Shown piece after piece: positions 9,087 through 17,287 of a stretch of DNA of 64,000 nucleotides. Source of the stretch: Chryseobacterium oranimense (GTDB lineage Bacteria; Bacteroidota; Bacteroidia; Flavobacteriales; Weeksellaceae); contig NZ_CP104203.1 of the NCBI RefSeq assembly GCF_025244725.1, positions 2,728,001-2,792,000 of the forward strand, in the 5' to 3' direction. Both the position numbers and the translations under genes were made by a program. How positions within the stretch are numbered: the first letter of the stretch is position 1; the number at the start of each line of letters is the position of its first letter. The notes beneath the pieces were generated by a model. It saw nothing but the letters and a program-made list of their open reading frames with translations, was not told where the DNA came from and searched no databases.

Positions 9087-9117
9087 AATAAGGTGGTCCG
9101 GTTAAGACCACCTTATT
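9087..9117 (+). terminator. Terminator of the subtilase gene
   Basis: AATAAGGTGGTC (9087-9098) pairs perfectly with GACCACCTTATT (9106-9117), 22 bases after the stop codon. Confidence 0.85.
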
Positions 9118-9162
9118 TATTACCGCCAAATATGTATCTTGTATTCTTTAATTTAGTGAAAT

Positions 9163-9555
9163 ATGAATGGAGAAAAGGATTTGAAAAAGCTTTTAAAAAA
9201 TATGAAGCCTAAGCATAACATAGGTGAGTATGTTTTCTGTATGGTCAGAAATACAGAAACCATTGATTTGGATCATATTGAAATGTTCTTCAGAGAGGAA
9301 GAAGGATTCACCGTTATTCTGAAAAAAGAGGCAGCTGATTCATTAAATCTGGACTATTCCGCTATCATGTCATGGATAACACTTACTGTACATTCTTCTC
9401 TGGAAGCTGTGGGATTAACTGCTGCTTTTTCAAAAGCCCTTTCTGAGAATAATATCAGCTGTAATGTAGTGGCAGCTTATTATCATGACCATATTTTTGT
9501 CAATAAGAAAGATACCGAAAAGGCTATGGAAGTATTGAGAAAATTATCTGAATAA
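9163..9555 (+). CDS. ACT domain protein (DUF2241/COG3602-like)
   Basis: This 130-residue cytoplasmic protein consists of a short N-terminal segment and an ACT-type domain with GLTAAFSKALSENNISCNVVAA, followed by YYHDHIFVNKKDTEKAMEVL. This matches the small ACT-like family (COG3602), thought to sense small ligands, possibly amino acids. Ligand and partner are unknown. It is a single gene between two terminators. Confidence 0.8.
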   Translation: MNGEKDLKKLLKNMKPKHNIGEYVFCMVRNTETIDLDHIEMFFREEEGFTVILKKEAADSLNLDYSAIMSWITLTVHSSLEAVGLTAAFSKALSENNISCNVVAAYYHDHIFVNKKDTEKAMEVLRKLSE

Positions 9556-9582
9556 ACTTTTGTATAGAATTTAAGGCTTGAT

Positions 9583-9620
9583 AAAAAAAGAGGCTGCCTT
9601 TTTCAAGACAGCCATATTAT
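9583..9620 (-). terminator. Bidirectional terminator between convergent genes
   Basis: GGCTGCCTT (9592-9600) pairs with AAGACAGCC (9605-9613). T-rich runs flank both sides, so it can serve both the ACT gene and the lipoprotein gene on the minus strand. Confidence 0.8.
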
Positions 9621-9634
9621 ATTATTTTTTCAAA

Positions 9635-10147
9635 TTAATTTGCAGGAACGCTATTGAAATTAAGCGCTATTTTAAGCGTCATATCTGAGCTTGTCTGATT
9701 TTTCAGCTCATACACCGTTCTTACCGTTAATCCTGTACTTTTTACCACCTCATCCAGATATCCCGTGTCATTAATATCCAGGTTTAAGCTGGAAGAGTCT
9801 GTTGTTATATTGGAGCGTGATGCAACAAGCCTTTCACTGGTTCCGTTAGATGAAACATAAACTTTTACAGATTTTACTGCACTAAGGTTTCCGCCTGAAG
9901 GGGACACCACAGAAATTTTAGCATCAGAAATTCTTACATCCTTGATTTTCGCGTTATTGTTACCTCCAAACCATGTCTGCACATTGGTAGCAGTAGATGT
10001 GGAAGAAACTTCTTTACCTGCCGGAACTCCCGTAGAAACCAAAACGTTGGTTGTATAAGGGAACGTATTCTGAACCAGCGACTGTACGGTTCCGCAGCTT
10101 ACTGCTAAAACTGAAACGGCTGCTGACATTAAAAATATATTTTTCAT
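9635..10147 (-). CDS. Lipoprotein of unknown function
   Basis: This 170-residue protein begins with a lipoprotein signal MKNIFLMSAAVSVLAVSC, with the lipidation cysteine at residue 18. The mature part is beta-rich, Ser/Thr/Asn-rich, and has no motif I recognise. I use the ATG at 10147; a longer frame from a GTG at 10210 would hide the signal peptide. It follows the lipoprotein at 10200-10739 by 52 bases and probably belongs to the same transcript. Confidence 0.75.
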   Translation of the reverse strand: MKNIFLMSAAVSVLAVSCGTVQSLVQNTFPYTTNVLVSTGVPAGKEVSSTSTATNVQTWFGGNNNAKIKDVRISDAKISVVSPSGGNLSAVKSVKVYVSSNGTSERLVASRSNITTDSSSLNLDINDTGYLDEVVKSTGLTVRTVYELKNQTSSDMTLKIALNFNSVPAN

Positions 10148-10199
10148 AATGTTAAACTTTAGGATTGAGTTTGCAGAAATTATACCAAAATGGTGAATC

Positions 10200-10739
10200 C
10201 TATTCCACACTTACATTAAAACCTCCTTTTGTATTACCGGAAGCCATATTACTTTTTCCTATGATGAGCCATACTTCACCTTTCCCTTTGGTTTCGTAGG
10301 TAATTTCTCTTCCGAAAGGCCCGTCATAATCTCCGTTTGGCAGCCTGATCTGGTTGAACCTGATATTGAAATCTTTTTCATTGGTTGAAATCTTGGCTTT
10401 AATGTTGGGTCTGTCATAATGGGTTAGCTTTAAAACCAGCTCCTGTCCGTCTTTTGTAAATTCCTCGCCCAATGTAAAGGGAAGCTGTGAAGCGTCTGCT
10501 GTTCTTATGATCTGCCCTTCTTTTTCGCTTCTCATCACGCCTTTGCGCAATACTTCTTTGGTAACGGGAGCATTGTTAATGATTGAATCTTGCTTTCTGA
10601 GAGCCGCAGAATCTGTTTTAGTGGCAGAGTCCGGCGTTTCTGTAACCACAGCAGAATCCTTGTTTACGGTTTCCGTTACGGCTGGTTCTTTTTTACATGA
10701 AATAATAATCAATGGGATTAACAATAAGGATTTTTTCAT
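10200..10739 (-). CDS. Lipoprotein of unknown function
   Basis: This 179-residue protein has a lipoprotein signal (MKKSLLLIPLIIISC, Cys15), then a Ser/Thr/Asp-rich unstructured stretch (about residues 18-60). A compact C-terminal part with ELVLKLTHYDRPNIKAKIS and NGDYDGPFGREITYETKGKGEVWLIIG follows. I do not recognise the domain. It starts 5 bases after the DUF4173-like gene ends, so the two are transcribed together. Confidence 0.75.
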   Translation of the reverse strand: MKKSLLLIPLIIISCKKEPAVTETVNKDSAVVTETPDSATKTDSAALRKQDSIINNAPVTKEVLRKGVMRSEKEGQIIRTADASQLPFTLGEEFTKDGQELVLKLTHYDRPNIKAKISTNEKDFNIRFNQIRLPNGDYDGPFGREITYETKGKGEVWLIIGKSNMASGNTKGGFNVSVE

Positions 10740-10744
10740 AATAA

Positions 10745-12118
10745 TTATTCTTTTAATGTTTCGAAGTAAAGAATCTTTGAAAGGAAAGTTTTGGATTTTT
10801 CCGCTTTAATTTTTTCCAGCACTTTCTTTTTAAGCTTCAGATCGTTTTTGTCGTCTGCATACTTCAACAGTCCCTTCTCGCTGAAATGAATTTGTTCCAG
10901 ATGATAACTGACTGCAAAGTCTTTACGCTTCATATTCCGGGAGGTAATAATTCCGCCCCAGTTCACATAACTGCAAGCCAAAATTGTTCCATAAAAATAC
11001 CAGATCATTGTATTGAACAGGAAAGCATTTCTTTTTTTCTTCTGAATTTTAATAAAAGTAAGGGCAAGCCCGATTAATGCCAGCAAAAGAAAAGCAAAGA
11101 CTCCCAGCCTTTTGTAAGTATAGCCGTAACTGATGATGTATTCGTAGTTTTTCAAGGCTGCAGAACATACGAGAACGGCATTCAGAATGATCCAGATCTT
11201 AGCGAGAATCTTTAGAAACCCGGCCTTAGGATCGAAATTAAAACCGGATTTAAAATAAAACATAATCACGAGTACCGCCATAATGATGGACAGGATTACG
11301 GCATTAACCCTTTCGTGGGTTTCTTCCGACAGCTGGACCGGGGTTTTTGAAACTTCATAAAACTGCTCGTAATTATAAGTGATGATAAAAAATATAAGCA
11401 AAATGTTCAGGCAAAAGAAGGAAATAACACCGCTGGTTCTTTCTGCATTCAGATCCAGAAAAGAATAAGTGGCCTTTTGGATCTTACCGTTGTCCTGAAA
11501 ATCATCATCCAGCAGATGATTTTTTTTATAAATAAATCTTTCCACAGCATAGTTCCAGTAATTGAACGCAACAAAAAAACCAAGAACGGAGAGCGCAAGT
11601 ACCTGCCATATATTGATATCCAGCTCATAATCTCTGAAAACAGCAGCAAAATGATCGCTTCCCACAGAATAAATTCCAAAAAATATAGAAATAAACAATA
11701 ATGGTATAATGATAAAAGCTAAAGTTTTCTGCCATATTCCTGAAATATTTCTTTTCGGCAGCCATTCGTCAAAGCTGAAGAACCGGAAAATTGAAGTAAC
11801 GCTATTTACGATAAAAACCGGGATCAGGAAGAGTACTTTCAGCTTTCTGTTCCGTGAGCGGTATCCCAGAAGCAGCAGGGAACTTACAACCGCCAGCAGG
11901 GACGGAAAGTCTCTGAACCATGCAAAAGCAAGACTTGACAGAATACTGGTAACAAAAAGTATCAGAAAAGTTCTGGTCCTGTTTCTCTCAGGAGTTTTGA
12001 ACAGGGTAAGCAATGTGTAAACAATGCCAAGTATACCGAGATTCAGCCCGGGCTCCTGATCATAAAACAAGATGACAAGCAAAGCGGCTGTAAGAAATAT
12101 ATAATGATGTGTTTTCAT
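10745..12118 (-). CDS. DUF4173/DUF4153 multi-pass membrane protein
   Basis: This 457-residue protein has about ten hydrophobic segments spread along its length. The C-terminal half contains ERVNAVILSIIMAVLVIMFYF and YGYTYKRLGVFAFLLLALIGLALTFI, features of the DUF4173/DUF4153 family. A soluble Lys-rich tail of about 60 residues ends the protein. Function is unknown. It heads a unit with two downstream lipoprotein genes. It is followed upstream by a group of small membrane proteins. Confidence 0.75.
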   Translation of the reverse strand: MKTHHYIFLTAALLVILFYDQEPGLNLGILGIVYTLLTLFKTPERNRTRTFLILFVTSILSSLAFAWFRDFPSLLAVVSSLLLLGYRSRNRKLKVLFLIPVFIVNSVTSIFRFFSFDEWLPKRNISGIWQKTLAFIIIPLLFISIFFGIYSVGSDHFAAVFRDYELDINIWQVLALSVLGFFVAFNYWNYAVERFIYKKNHLLDDDFQDNGKIQKATYSFLDLNAERTSGVISFFCLNILLIFFIITYNYEQFYEVSKTPVQLSEETHERVNAVILSIIMAVLVIMFYFKSGFNFDPKAGFLKILAKIWIILNAVLVCSAALKNYEYIISYGYTYKRLGVFAFLLLALIGLALTFIKIQKKKRNAFLFNTMIWYFYGTILACSYVNWGGIITSRNMKRKDFAVSYHLEQIHFSEKGLLKYADDKNDLKLKKKVLEKIKAEKSKTFLSKILYFETLKE

Positions 12119-12201
12119 GATTTAAAATTGAAGAGTTAATAACCATTAGGAAAGGATAGGAATTTTAAATGGAATTTTTCCATGCCATTTAATTAAGAAT
12201 A

Positions 12202-12498
12202 CTATGGATTTGAATTCAAAATAATAAAGATATACAGGACAGTGACGGGAATATTGATCAACAGAAGAAGGACTGAGTTCCCGGATGATTTCTTCTCTGA
12301 GGTATTGTTCAGAAACTCCAGAAGTTCATACAGCAGGACCAGCATATTGATCACTGCTGCAATGATTACAAAATAAAACCCTGATATCAGAAGAAAGTCT
12401 GCCCTGCTTATCAAATAAGAGATCAACAAAAAGGTCCCTGATAAAAATGATATCCAAAAGGTTGTTCTTCCGGTTTTGCTAAATTTTATTGTCGTCAT
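12202..12498 (-). CDS. Small three-helix membrane protein, paralogue of 13005-13298
   Basis: This 98-residue protein has three or four hydrophobic helices and a short polar loop (NNTSEKKSSGN). Its end (LLLLINIPVTVLYIFIILNSN) closely resembles the end of the 97-residue protein at 13005-13298 (GLLMINIPIAILYAFIGLNLN), and the first helices align too. The pair flanks the Coq4-like gene, and all three lie within 15 bases of each other, so they form one operon with the metallophosphoesterase upstream. Function is unknown. Confidence 0.75.
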   Translation of the reverse strand: MTTIKFSKTGRTTFWISFLSGTFLLISYLISRADFLLISGFYFVIIAAVINMLVLLYELLEFLNNTSEKKSSGNSVLLLLINIPVTVLYIFIILNSNP

Positions 12499-12507
12499 GG
12501 CAGTTGT

Positions 12508-12993
12508 TTAATATAGAACTGTTGTTTCTTTCTGCTGGATATAGTCTTTCAGATGATCGAAATTCTGCCACAACAGACTTTCAAAATCCCAGTGATAAAA
12601 AGGCCTCATGCTCTGCCCTTTTCTGTAGGCTTTTATATACAGCTTCAGGTATTCCGGAAGGATGATCGTCCCCAATACAACGGCTGCAAGGAGGTGTGCA
12701 TTGAGTTTACCATTTCCCAGAAGAAGGTACTGCATGGCGATTTCATCTTCGAATTGGGTACCGCAACCTGTGATCAGGTGATGCACATCATGGTTTTCCA
12801 TTTTGGGAATCATTGAAAACCCATGTTTTTTATAAAACTCGCCCAGCTTTCTCCCTAGGGAATCTTCTTTGAATTTCAGCAGCTGCTCTTCATTGAACTG
12901 CCACTGTCTTTTTTTCTTTTTAAAATATTTCCTGTAAGCTTTCTGGGTTTTATCATAAACAAACAGCAGAAATTGAACGCGTATTTTTTTCAT
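12508..12993 (-). CDS. Coq4-like protein
   Basis: This 161-residue protein contains NHDVHHLITGCGTQFEDE (about residues 68-85), which resembles the HDxxH(x11)E metal-binding motif of Coq4, and a helical C-terminus (LPEYLKLYIKAYRKGQ). Eukaryotic and bacterial Coq4 proteins act in ubiquinone synthesis, but flavobacteria use menaquinone, so a different or shifted role is likely. It lies between two paralogous small membrane proteins (gaps of 9 and 11 bases). Confidence 0.7.
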   Translation of the reverse strand: MKKIRVQFLLFVYDKTQKAYRKYFKKKKRQWQFNEEQLLKFKEDSLGRKLGEFYKKHGFSMIPKMENHDVHHLITGCGTQFEDEIAMQYLLLGNGKLNAHLLAAVVLGTIILPEYLKLYIKAYRKGQSMRPFYHWDFESLLWQNFDHLKDYIQQKETTVLY

Positions 12994-13004
12994 AGAGTAT
13001 TATT

Positions 13005-13298
13005 TTAGTTTAGATTAAGTCCTATAAAAGCGTAAAGAATAGCAATAGGAATATTGATCATTAGTAAACCGATTGCTTTGAGGCAAGCATCAAGTTTAGA
13101 TTGATAGACAATTCCATAAATCAAAAATCCAATAACGAAAAGCAGATTGATGAGGGTTCCAAAAATTAAAAGCATATAGCCACCGACCGCAAAAGCGCTA
13201 TTTTTTGTTATTAAATAACCGAAGAGGCAGATATTTCCCAGGATGAAAAAAAGTCCGAAAAGGTATTTCCCAAAATTTATAATTTCATAATCTTTCAT
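13005..13298 (-). CDS. Small membrane protein, paralogue of 12202-12498
   Basis: This 97-residue protein has three hydrophobic helices (about 10-31, 33-60, 75-95) and ends MINIPIAILYAFIGLNLN, similar to its neighbour at 12202-12498. It begins 10 bases after the metallophosphoesterase stop. Function is unknown; the duplicate arrangement around the Coq4-like gene is the main clue. Confidence 0.75.
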   Translation of the reverse strand: MKDYEIINFGKYLFGLFFILGNICLFGYLITKNSAFAVGGYMLLIFGTLINLLFVIGFLIYGIVYQSKLDACLKAIGLLMINIPIAILYAFIGLNLN

Positions 13299-13308
13299 AG
13301 ATAAAGTA

Positions 13309-14148
13309 TTAAGCTCGAGTTAAAGTAAAGACTGTAATTTCCGGACGCACCATAAACCTGATCTGGAAAGAATGACCAATAGCCCTGTTGATGTACAGCA
13401 TCCTCCCGTCCTGAAGGTCAATTTCTCCCGATACATATCTTCGGTTTTCCACAGGCAGAAGAGGCGTGATAATACCCGGGATTCTGCATTGTCCGCCGTG
13501 GGTATGACCACTCAGAATCCATCCTTTATACCCGTTCCAGATATCCCTGTCGCAGGCATCCGGATTATGGCAGAGTACGATATGGGCTTTGGAAGGATCA
13601 TAGGTATTCATCACCTTTTCCGGATAGAAATTGGGTGACCACAAGTCTTCAAAACCTATAAAATTGAGTCCGTGGCTTTCTTCACTGCTGTTTTTTAGCA
13701 TCCTGATTCCGAAGCTTTCCAGAGTATCGCAGATTTTTTCGGAGCATTCTGTATCATCCCAGTTTTTTCCGTAATCGTGATTGCCGAGAATTGCAAAAGT
13801 TGACAGTTTGCCATGCACTGCATGATTCATTACTTTCTCTAGATTCTCCTGATCTTCTGAGGTTCCGTGGTTAACAAAATCCCCCGTATACACTACAAAA
13901 TCAGGATTGAACTGTTTTGCTTTCTGAAAGGATTCAATCAGGAAATTCCAGTCGAAACGATTTCCGACATGCAGGTCTGATATCTGCATCAGTATTTTTC
14001 CCTCCAATGCTTCTGGCAGATTTTTAACGGGAAGCTTTCTCCTGACAAATTCTACCCAAAAAGGTTCTATCTGCCAGGAATACAAACCCGGAAAAGCTCC
14101 TAAAAGGGAAAGCTGCATGAGCCTTTTAATAAATTTTTTCCTTGTCAT
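13309..14148 (-). CDS. Calcineurin-like metallophosphoesterase, membrane-anchored
   Basis: This 279-residue protein has a hydrophobic N-terminal segment (about 10-25) that can serve as a signal anchor. The phosphoesterase signature motifs are complete: ISDLHVG near residue 55, YTGDFVNHG near 85, LGNHDY near 120, LCHNPD near 193 and SGHTHGGQ near 214. These bind two metal ions. Similar proteins (YkuE-like) act on lipid-linked pyrophosphates or phosphate esters at the membrane. It probably heads the operon with the small membrane and Coq4-like genes. Confidence 0.88.
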   Translation of the reverse strand: MTRKKFIKRLMQLSLLGAFPGLYSWQIEPFWVEFVRRKLPVKNLPEALEGKILMQISDLHVGNRFDWNFLIESFQKAKQFNPDFVVYTGDFVNHGTSEDQENLEKVMNHAVHGKLSTFAILGNHDYGKNWDDTECSEKICDTLESFGIRMLKNSSEESHGLNFIGFEDLWSPNFYPEKVMNTYDPSKAHIVLCHNPDACDRDIWNGYKGWILSGHTHGGQCRIPGIITPLLPVENRRYVSGEIDLQDGRMLYINRAIGHSFQIRFMVRPEITVFTLTRA

Positions 14149-14169
14149 TAGTGAAAATAAAAGCAGCTT

Positions 14170-14460
14170 TTAACTTCCTGCGAAAGGACTTCCGAAAATC
14201 CCTACCGCCAGTTCAGCCCAGATTAATGCAAGAGTCAGCAGAATAACAATACAGGTCATGATTCTCTGACTTTGCTTTTTAATTTTACTTCTGACCAGAT
14301 TAATCATAAAAGCTGCAGTAAAAAGCAACGCGCCTGCTACCAGAAAGTCTGAAGCTGACCAATTGAATTCTTTAGAAAATAAATTACCCAGCAATGGGAT
14401 ACAGAGTAAAGCCAATGGAAGAGCATAAATCGTGATTGTTTTTTGTTTTTGTGTTATCAT
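14170..14460 (-). CDS. Small three-helix membrane protein under the 14526 regulator
   Basis: This 96-residue protein has three hydrophobic helices (residues about 10-25, 32-53, 66-88) and a short basic loop between the second and third. I use the ATG at 14460; an in-frame TTG at 14499 would put the start inside a palindromic site. Its promoter region carries the palindrome at 14486-14503, which repeats at the promoter of the operon at 14526-15492. That suggests control by the winged-helix protein encoded directly upstream. No function is known. Confidence 0.7.
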   Translation of the reverse strand: MITQKQKTITIYALPLALLCIPLLGNLFSKEFNWSASDFLVAGALLFTAAFMINLVRSKIKKQSQRIMTCIVILLTLALIWAELAVGIFGSPFAGS

Positions 14461-14485
14461 TTTATTTAATTTTAATTTATAAAGT

Positions 14486-14503
14486 GCTTTGTAATTCAAA
14501 GTT
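14486..14503. promoter_or_regulatory. Palindromic operator, copy 1
   Basis: GCTTTG-TAATT-CAAAGT is an inverted repeat with a 5-base spacer, 26 bases upstream of the ATG at 14460. A nearly identical palindrome lies at 15499-15517. Confidence 0.6.
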
Positions 14504-14525
14504 GATTTTCAAAAAAATATAGAGC

Positions 14526-14816
14526 TTATCGGCCCAGCAATTTTTCAAGGGCATCCAGATGTTCGTTAAAAGCCTGTCTTCCATTCTGTGTAACACGATA
14601 GGAGGTTTTGGGCTTTTTACCTACAAATTCTTTTTTTACTTCAATATACCCTGACTTTTCAAGGGCATTACTATGGCTCGCCAAGTTACCATCTGTAATT
14701 TCCAGGAGTCCTTTCATTTCAGAGAAATCAACCCAGTCGTTGACCATAAGAACGGACATGATCCCCAGTCTTACACGGCTTTCGAATTCTTTATTGAGTT
14801 GATGTATCTTTATCAT
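14526..14816 (-). CDS. Winged-helix transcriptional regulator (HTH_34/ArsR-MarR-like)
   Basis: This 96-residue protein is a single winged-helix DNA-binding domain: a helix pair with VRLGIMSVLMVNDWVDFSEMKG, a recognition helix around LEITDGNLASHSNALEKSGYI, and a wing with KKPKTSYRVTQNGRQAF. The length and motif match the short one-domain regulators of PF13601. It sits between two membrane-protein genes, 58 bases after the 205-residue protein. The two palindromes in the region are the obvious binding sites, so autoregulation is likely. Confidence 0.85.
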   Translation of the reverse strand: MIKIHQLNKEFESRVRLGIMSVLMVNDWVDFSEMKGLLEITDGNLASHSNALEKSGYIEVKKEFVGKKPKTSYRVTQNGRQAFNEHLDALEKLLGR

Positions 14817-14874
14817 AGTAAGTTAGTAATTGCAGGTTCTCAAGAAGGCTTTCTTAAAATCCCGCAAATTTAAT

Positions 14875-15492
14875 CTATTTATATTTTTTATGCATGATCA
14901 ATCCATACACAATATGTAAAACTCCGAAACCAATGGTCCAGAAGACAAGTCCCCAGCCTAAAAAGAAGAGGGAAATGAGGCCAAGAACAATCTGGCAGTA
15001 TCCAAGATATTTAATATCCGTCAAAGTATATCTTTCCGCACTCACTAGGGCGATTCCGTAAAATATCAATGTTGCCGGCGCAATCCATATGAACAGATGA
15101 TGAAAAAGAAGTGCAAGACAGAAGACTCCGCCAGTTACCAAAGGAACGGCGAAGGTAAAAAGCAAACGTTTCGTTGTAGCATCCCAGATTTTTTGTCCTT
15201 TCTTTTTACTTTTATTGGCCGTAAAAATATAACCGCTCAATAAAGCTGTCAGCAAAATCACTGCTCCGGTAAGTACAAGTTCTCTGACTAATACGGGACT
15301 GAAGAAGTTCCTGTCACCATCAAAATAGTTAATCCCTTCTCTTTGGAAAACAAAATATACATATCCGGCGCCAATCAGTGCGGCCAGCCCTGCAAAAACA
15401 CCTGACAGTCCACTCAATGAAATAAATCTGGAAGACCGCTCCATCATGGAACGGATATGAGATAAGTCTTCGTGATAGTTTTTCGAATCCAT
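14875..15492 (-). CDS. Multi-pass membrane protein of the regulator operon
   Basis: This 205-residue protein has a short soluble N-terminus (SKNYHEDLSHIRSMMERSSRF) and about six hydrophobic helices from residue 28 on. It is the first gene of the unit with the winged-helix regulator. The soluble N-terminus followed by membrane helices suggests a sensor or partner protein, but no known domain is recognisable. The palindrome at 15499-15517 lies only 7 bases upstream of the ATG, which points to repression of this gene. Confidence 0.75.
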   Translation of the reverse strand: MDSKNYHEDLSHIRSMMERSSRFISLSGLSGVFAGLAALIGAGYVYFVFQREGINYFDGDRNFFSPVLVRELVLTGAVILLTALLSGYIFTANKSKKKGQKIWDATTKRLLFTFAVPLVTGGVFCLALLFHHLFIWIAPATLIFYGIALVSAERYTLTDIKYLGYCQIVLGLISLFFLGWGLVFWTIGFGVLHIVYGLIMHKKYK

Positions 15493-15498
15493 AAAAAG

Positions 15499-15517
15499 AA
15501 CTTTGAATTACAAAGTT
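15499..15517. promoter_or_regulatory. Palindromic operator, copy 2
   Basis: AACTTTGAATTACAAAGTT is a palindrome with 7-base arms and a 5-base spacer, placed just upstream of the ATG at 15492. The same core CTTTG-N5-CAAAG occurs at 14486-14503. Confidence 0.65.
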
Positions 15518-15584
15518 ATCATTTAATTTTAATCTGCAAAATATTTTTTTTAAAATTTCAATGTTTGCAGAGACATGAAATAAA

Positions 15585-15609
15585 AAACCGCTGAAATAAT
15601 CAGCGGTTT
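15585..15609 (-). terminator. Terminator after the enoyl-CoA hydratase gene
   Basis: AAACCGCTGA (15585-15594) pairs with TCAGCGGTTT (15600-15609), followed on the minus strand by a T run. Confidence 0.85.
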
Positions 15610-15630
15610 CAATAATTTATAATGAAAAGG

Positions 15631-16395
15631 TTATTTTGCTCTTAATTTTTCCTTAATTCCTTCAATATTTTTCTTCGCTGAGTCTTCAAGGATCAGGCTT
15701 GCACTCATGTGGATTCTTGCCGGCATCAGCTCATTAAAATGATCTGTTCCTTCCCATGAAACTTTTTTGATCAAAGCTAAGGCATCACTGCTTCTGGAAG
15801 CCAGCGTCTGCATAAATTTATCCAGTTTGGAATCCATTTCCTCAATATTTTCCGATACGGAATGGTAAACGCTATGCTGCTCTGCCCATTCTGCCGATCT
15901 GAAATCTGCATCAATAGCCATTGCAGCAAACTGTGATTTTCCGATCTTTCTTTCTACATAAGGCCCGATTACGAATGGCCCGATTCCTAAATTAATTTCC
16001 GTAAGTGCCAAGGCTGAATCTTTGGTAGCAAAACAGTAATCTGCACCGCAGGCAATACCTACTCCACCGCCGGTTGTTTTTCCCTGAACTCTTACGACAA
16101 CTATTTTTCCGCAGTTTCTCATTGCATTAAGAACTTTAGCAAAGCCGCCGAAAAATTTTGTAGATGCCTCTAATTCTTCAATCGCTAAAAGTTCGTCAAA
16201 ACTTGCTCCTGCACAGAATGCCTTTTCACCTTCGCTTTTTACCAGAATAGCTTTCACTTCTTCTTTAGCTCCTTCATCCAGGATGGTCTGAGCCAGCTTT
16301 TCTAAAATAGCTCCCGGAAGGGAATTGCTTTTGGGTGTTCCGAAGGTAATTTCGGCAATATTATTTTTAATTTCTGATGCTACGAATTCGTTCAT
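15631..16395 (-). CDS. Enoyl-CoA hydratase/isomerase family protein
   Basis: This 254-residue crotonase-fold protein shows the oxyanion-hole segments KAFCAGASFDELL (near residue 60) and GKTTGGGVGIACGADYCFAT (near 105), and ends in a Lys-rich tail. The usual catalytic glutamates are not both evident: the second block reads LALTEINLGIGPF, keeping one acidic residue. It may be a methylglutaconyl-CoA-type hydratase or a simple 2-enoyl-CoA hydratase. It is monocistronic. The paa operon lacks a separate paaF hydratase, so this is one candidate for that step, by inference only. Confidence 0.8.
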   Translation of the reverse strand: MNEFVASEIKNNIAEITFGTPKSNSLPGAILEKLAQTILDEGAKEEVKAILVKSEGEKAFCAGASFDELLAIEELEASTKFFGGFAKVLNAMRNCGKIVVVRVQGKTTGGGVGIACGADYCFATKDSALALTEINLGIGPFVIGPYVERKIGKSQFAAMAIDADFRSAEWAEQHSVYHSVSENIEEMDSKLDKFMQTLASRSSDALALIKKVSWEGTDHFNELMPARIHMSASLILEDSAKKNIEGIKEKLRAK

Positions 16396-16700
16396 TTTTA
16401 TTTTAATTGGATTCTTACAAAAATACTAAATAACGGACTTCCGGAGAAATTATGATGCATAAATTCCAGATTAAACTGTGGCGCCTTAATATTTGCATTC
16501 TCTCCTAATAAAACCTCTTTACATCAGGAAAAATAAATCACCATTACGTATAAATACGGACTTCCCAATTTGGTATTTTCTACTCTAGTACTGCCTTTCT
16601 ATATATTGTTCCTTTGACTTATCAATTTATCATTAAGGCGGTATCCGAAAAGCCCAGAGAACAGAGTAGGAAAATTTTAAAACTGAAAAAAAATATTATT
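16396..16700. other. Intergenic region before the tail-collar gene
   Basis: This 305-base gap separates divergent genes. It contains the short inverted repeat CGTAT-AA-ATACG at 16547-16558. An open frame with a TTG start at 16614 runs into the tail-collar gene but has no convincing start or coding character before the ATG at 16701. I see no RNA gene. Confidence 0.5.
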
Positions 16701-17246
16701 ATGGATGAGTACATGGGAATTGTAAAACTATTTGCAGGAAATTTTGCACCAAGAGGCTGGATGTTCTGCGACGGCAGTATATTGAGTATTGCTCAAAACT
16801 CTGCCCTATTTTCTTTATTGGGAACAACATATGGGGGTGACGGGATATCTACTTTCGCACTGCCTAACCTAATCGGGCGAATGGCTCTGGGAGCAGGAAA
16901 TATAAATGCCAAGTCTTATCCTCTAGGAATTGTTTCTGGAACAGAGCAAAATACATTGCTTCAACAAAACATGCCAAGCATTGGAGGTGGATTTCAATTA
17001 AAGGTAGCCAATAAGAATGCCAATTCCGCCACACCTTCTGCCGCATCAGCCATTGCAATTTCAGGAACTACTACCGGAAGGGATTTCACTGCAGTACCAA
17101 GCTTTGTGAGTGATGCTCCTGATACAGCCATCAGCCCGCAGTCTATTTCTTTCACAGGACAAGGTTTACCAGTTAACAATATGCCACCATTTTTAGGATT
17201 AAACTATATTATCTGTGTGGCAGGGATTTATCCTCCAAGAGATTAA
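16701..17246 (+). CDS. Phage tail collar domain protein (microcystin-dependent-like)
   Basis: This 181-residue protein begins MDEYMGIVKLFAGNFAPRGW and carries the tail-collar fold signature, including WMFCDGSILSIAQNSALFSL, GTTYGGDGISTFALPNLIGR and a C-terminal PPFLGLNYIICVAGIYPPRD. Such proteins are found singly or in tandem in Chryseobacterium genomes without other phage genes. No signal peptide is visible. The start is the ATG at 16701, not an upstream TTG. The next gene, a T9SS protein, starts 41 bases downstream. The role is unknown. Confidence 0.85.
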   Translation: MDEYMGIVKLFAGNFAPRGWMFCDGSILSIAQNSALFSLLGTTYGGDGISTFALPNLIGRMALGAGNINAKSYPLGIVSGTEQNTLLQQNMPSIGGGFQLKVANKNANSATPSAASAIAISGTTTGRDFTAVPSFVSDAPDTAISPQSISFTGQGLPVNNMPPFLGLNYIICVAGIYPPRD

Positions 17247-17287
17247 TAAACCTCAATACTACAACTTAAATTTAAAAAATTTTAATC

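Noticed and set aside
16547..16558. CGTAT-AA-ATACG inverted repeat as a regulator site
   Set aside because: It is too short, occurs once as far as I can see, and no cognate regulator gene is adjacent.
16701..17246. Possible prophage remnant
   Set aside because: Only one phage-like domain is present, with no integrase, capsid, terminase or att sites nearby.
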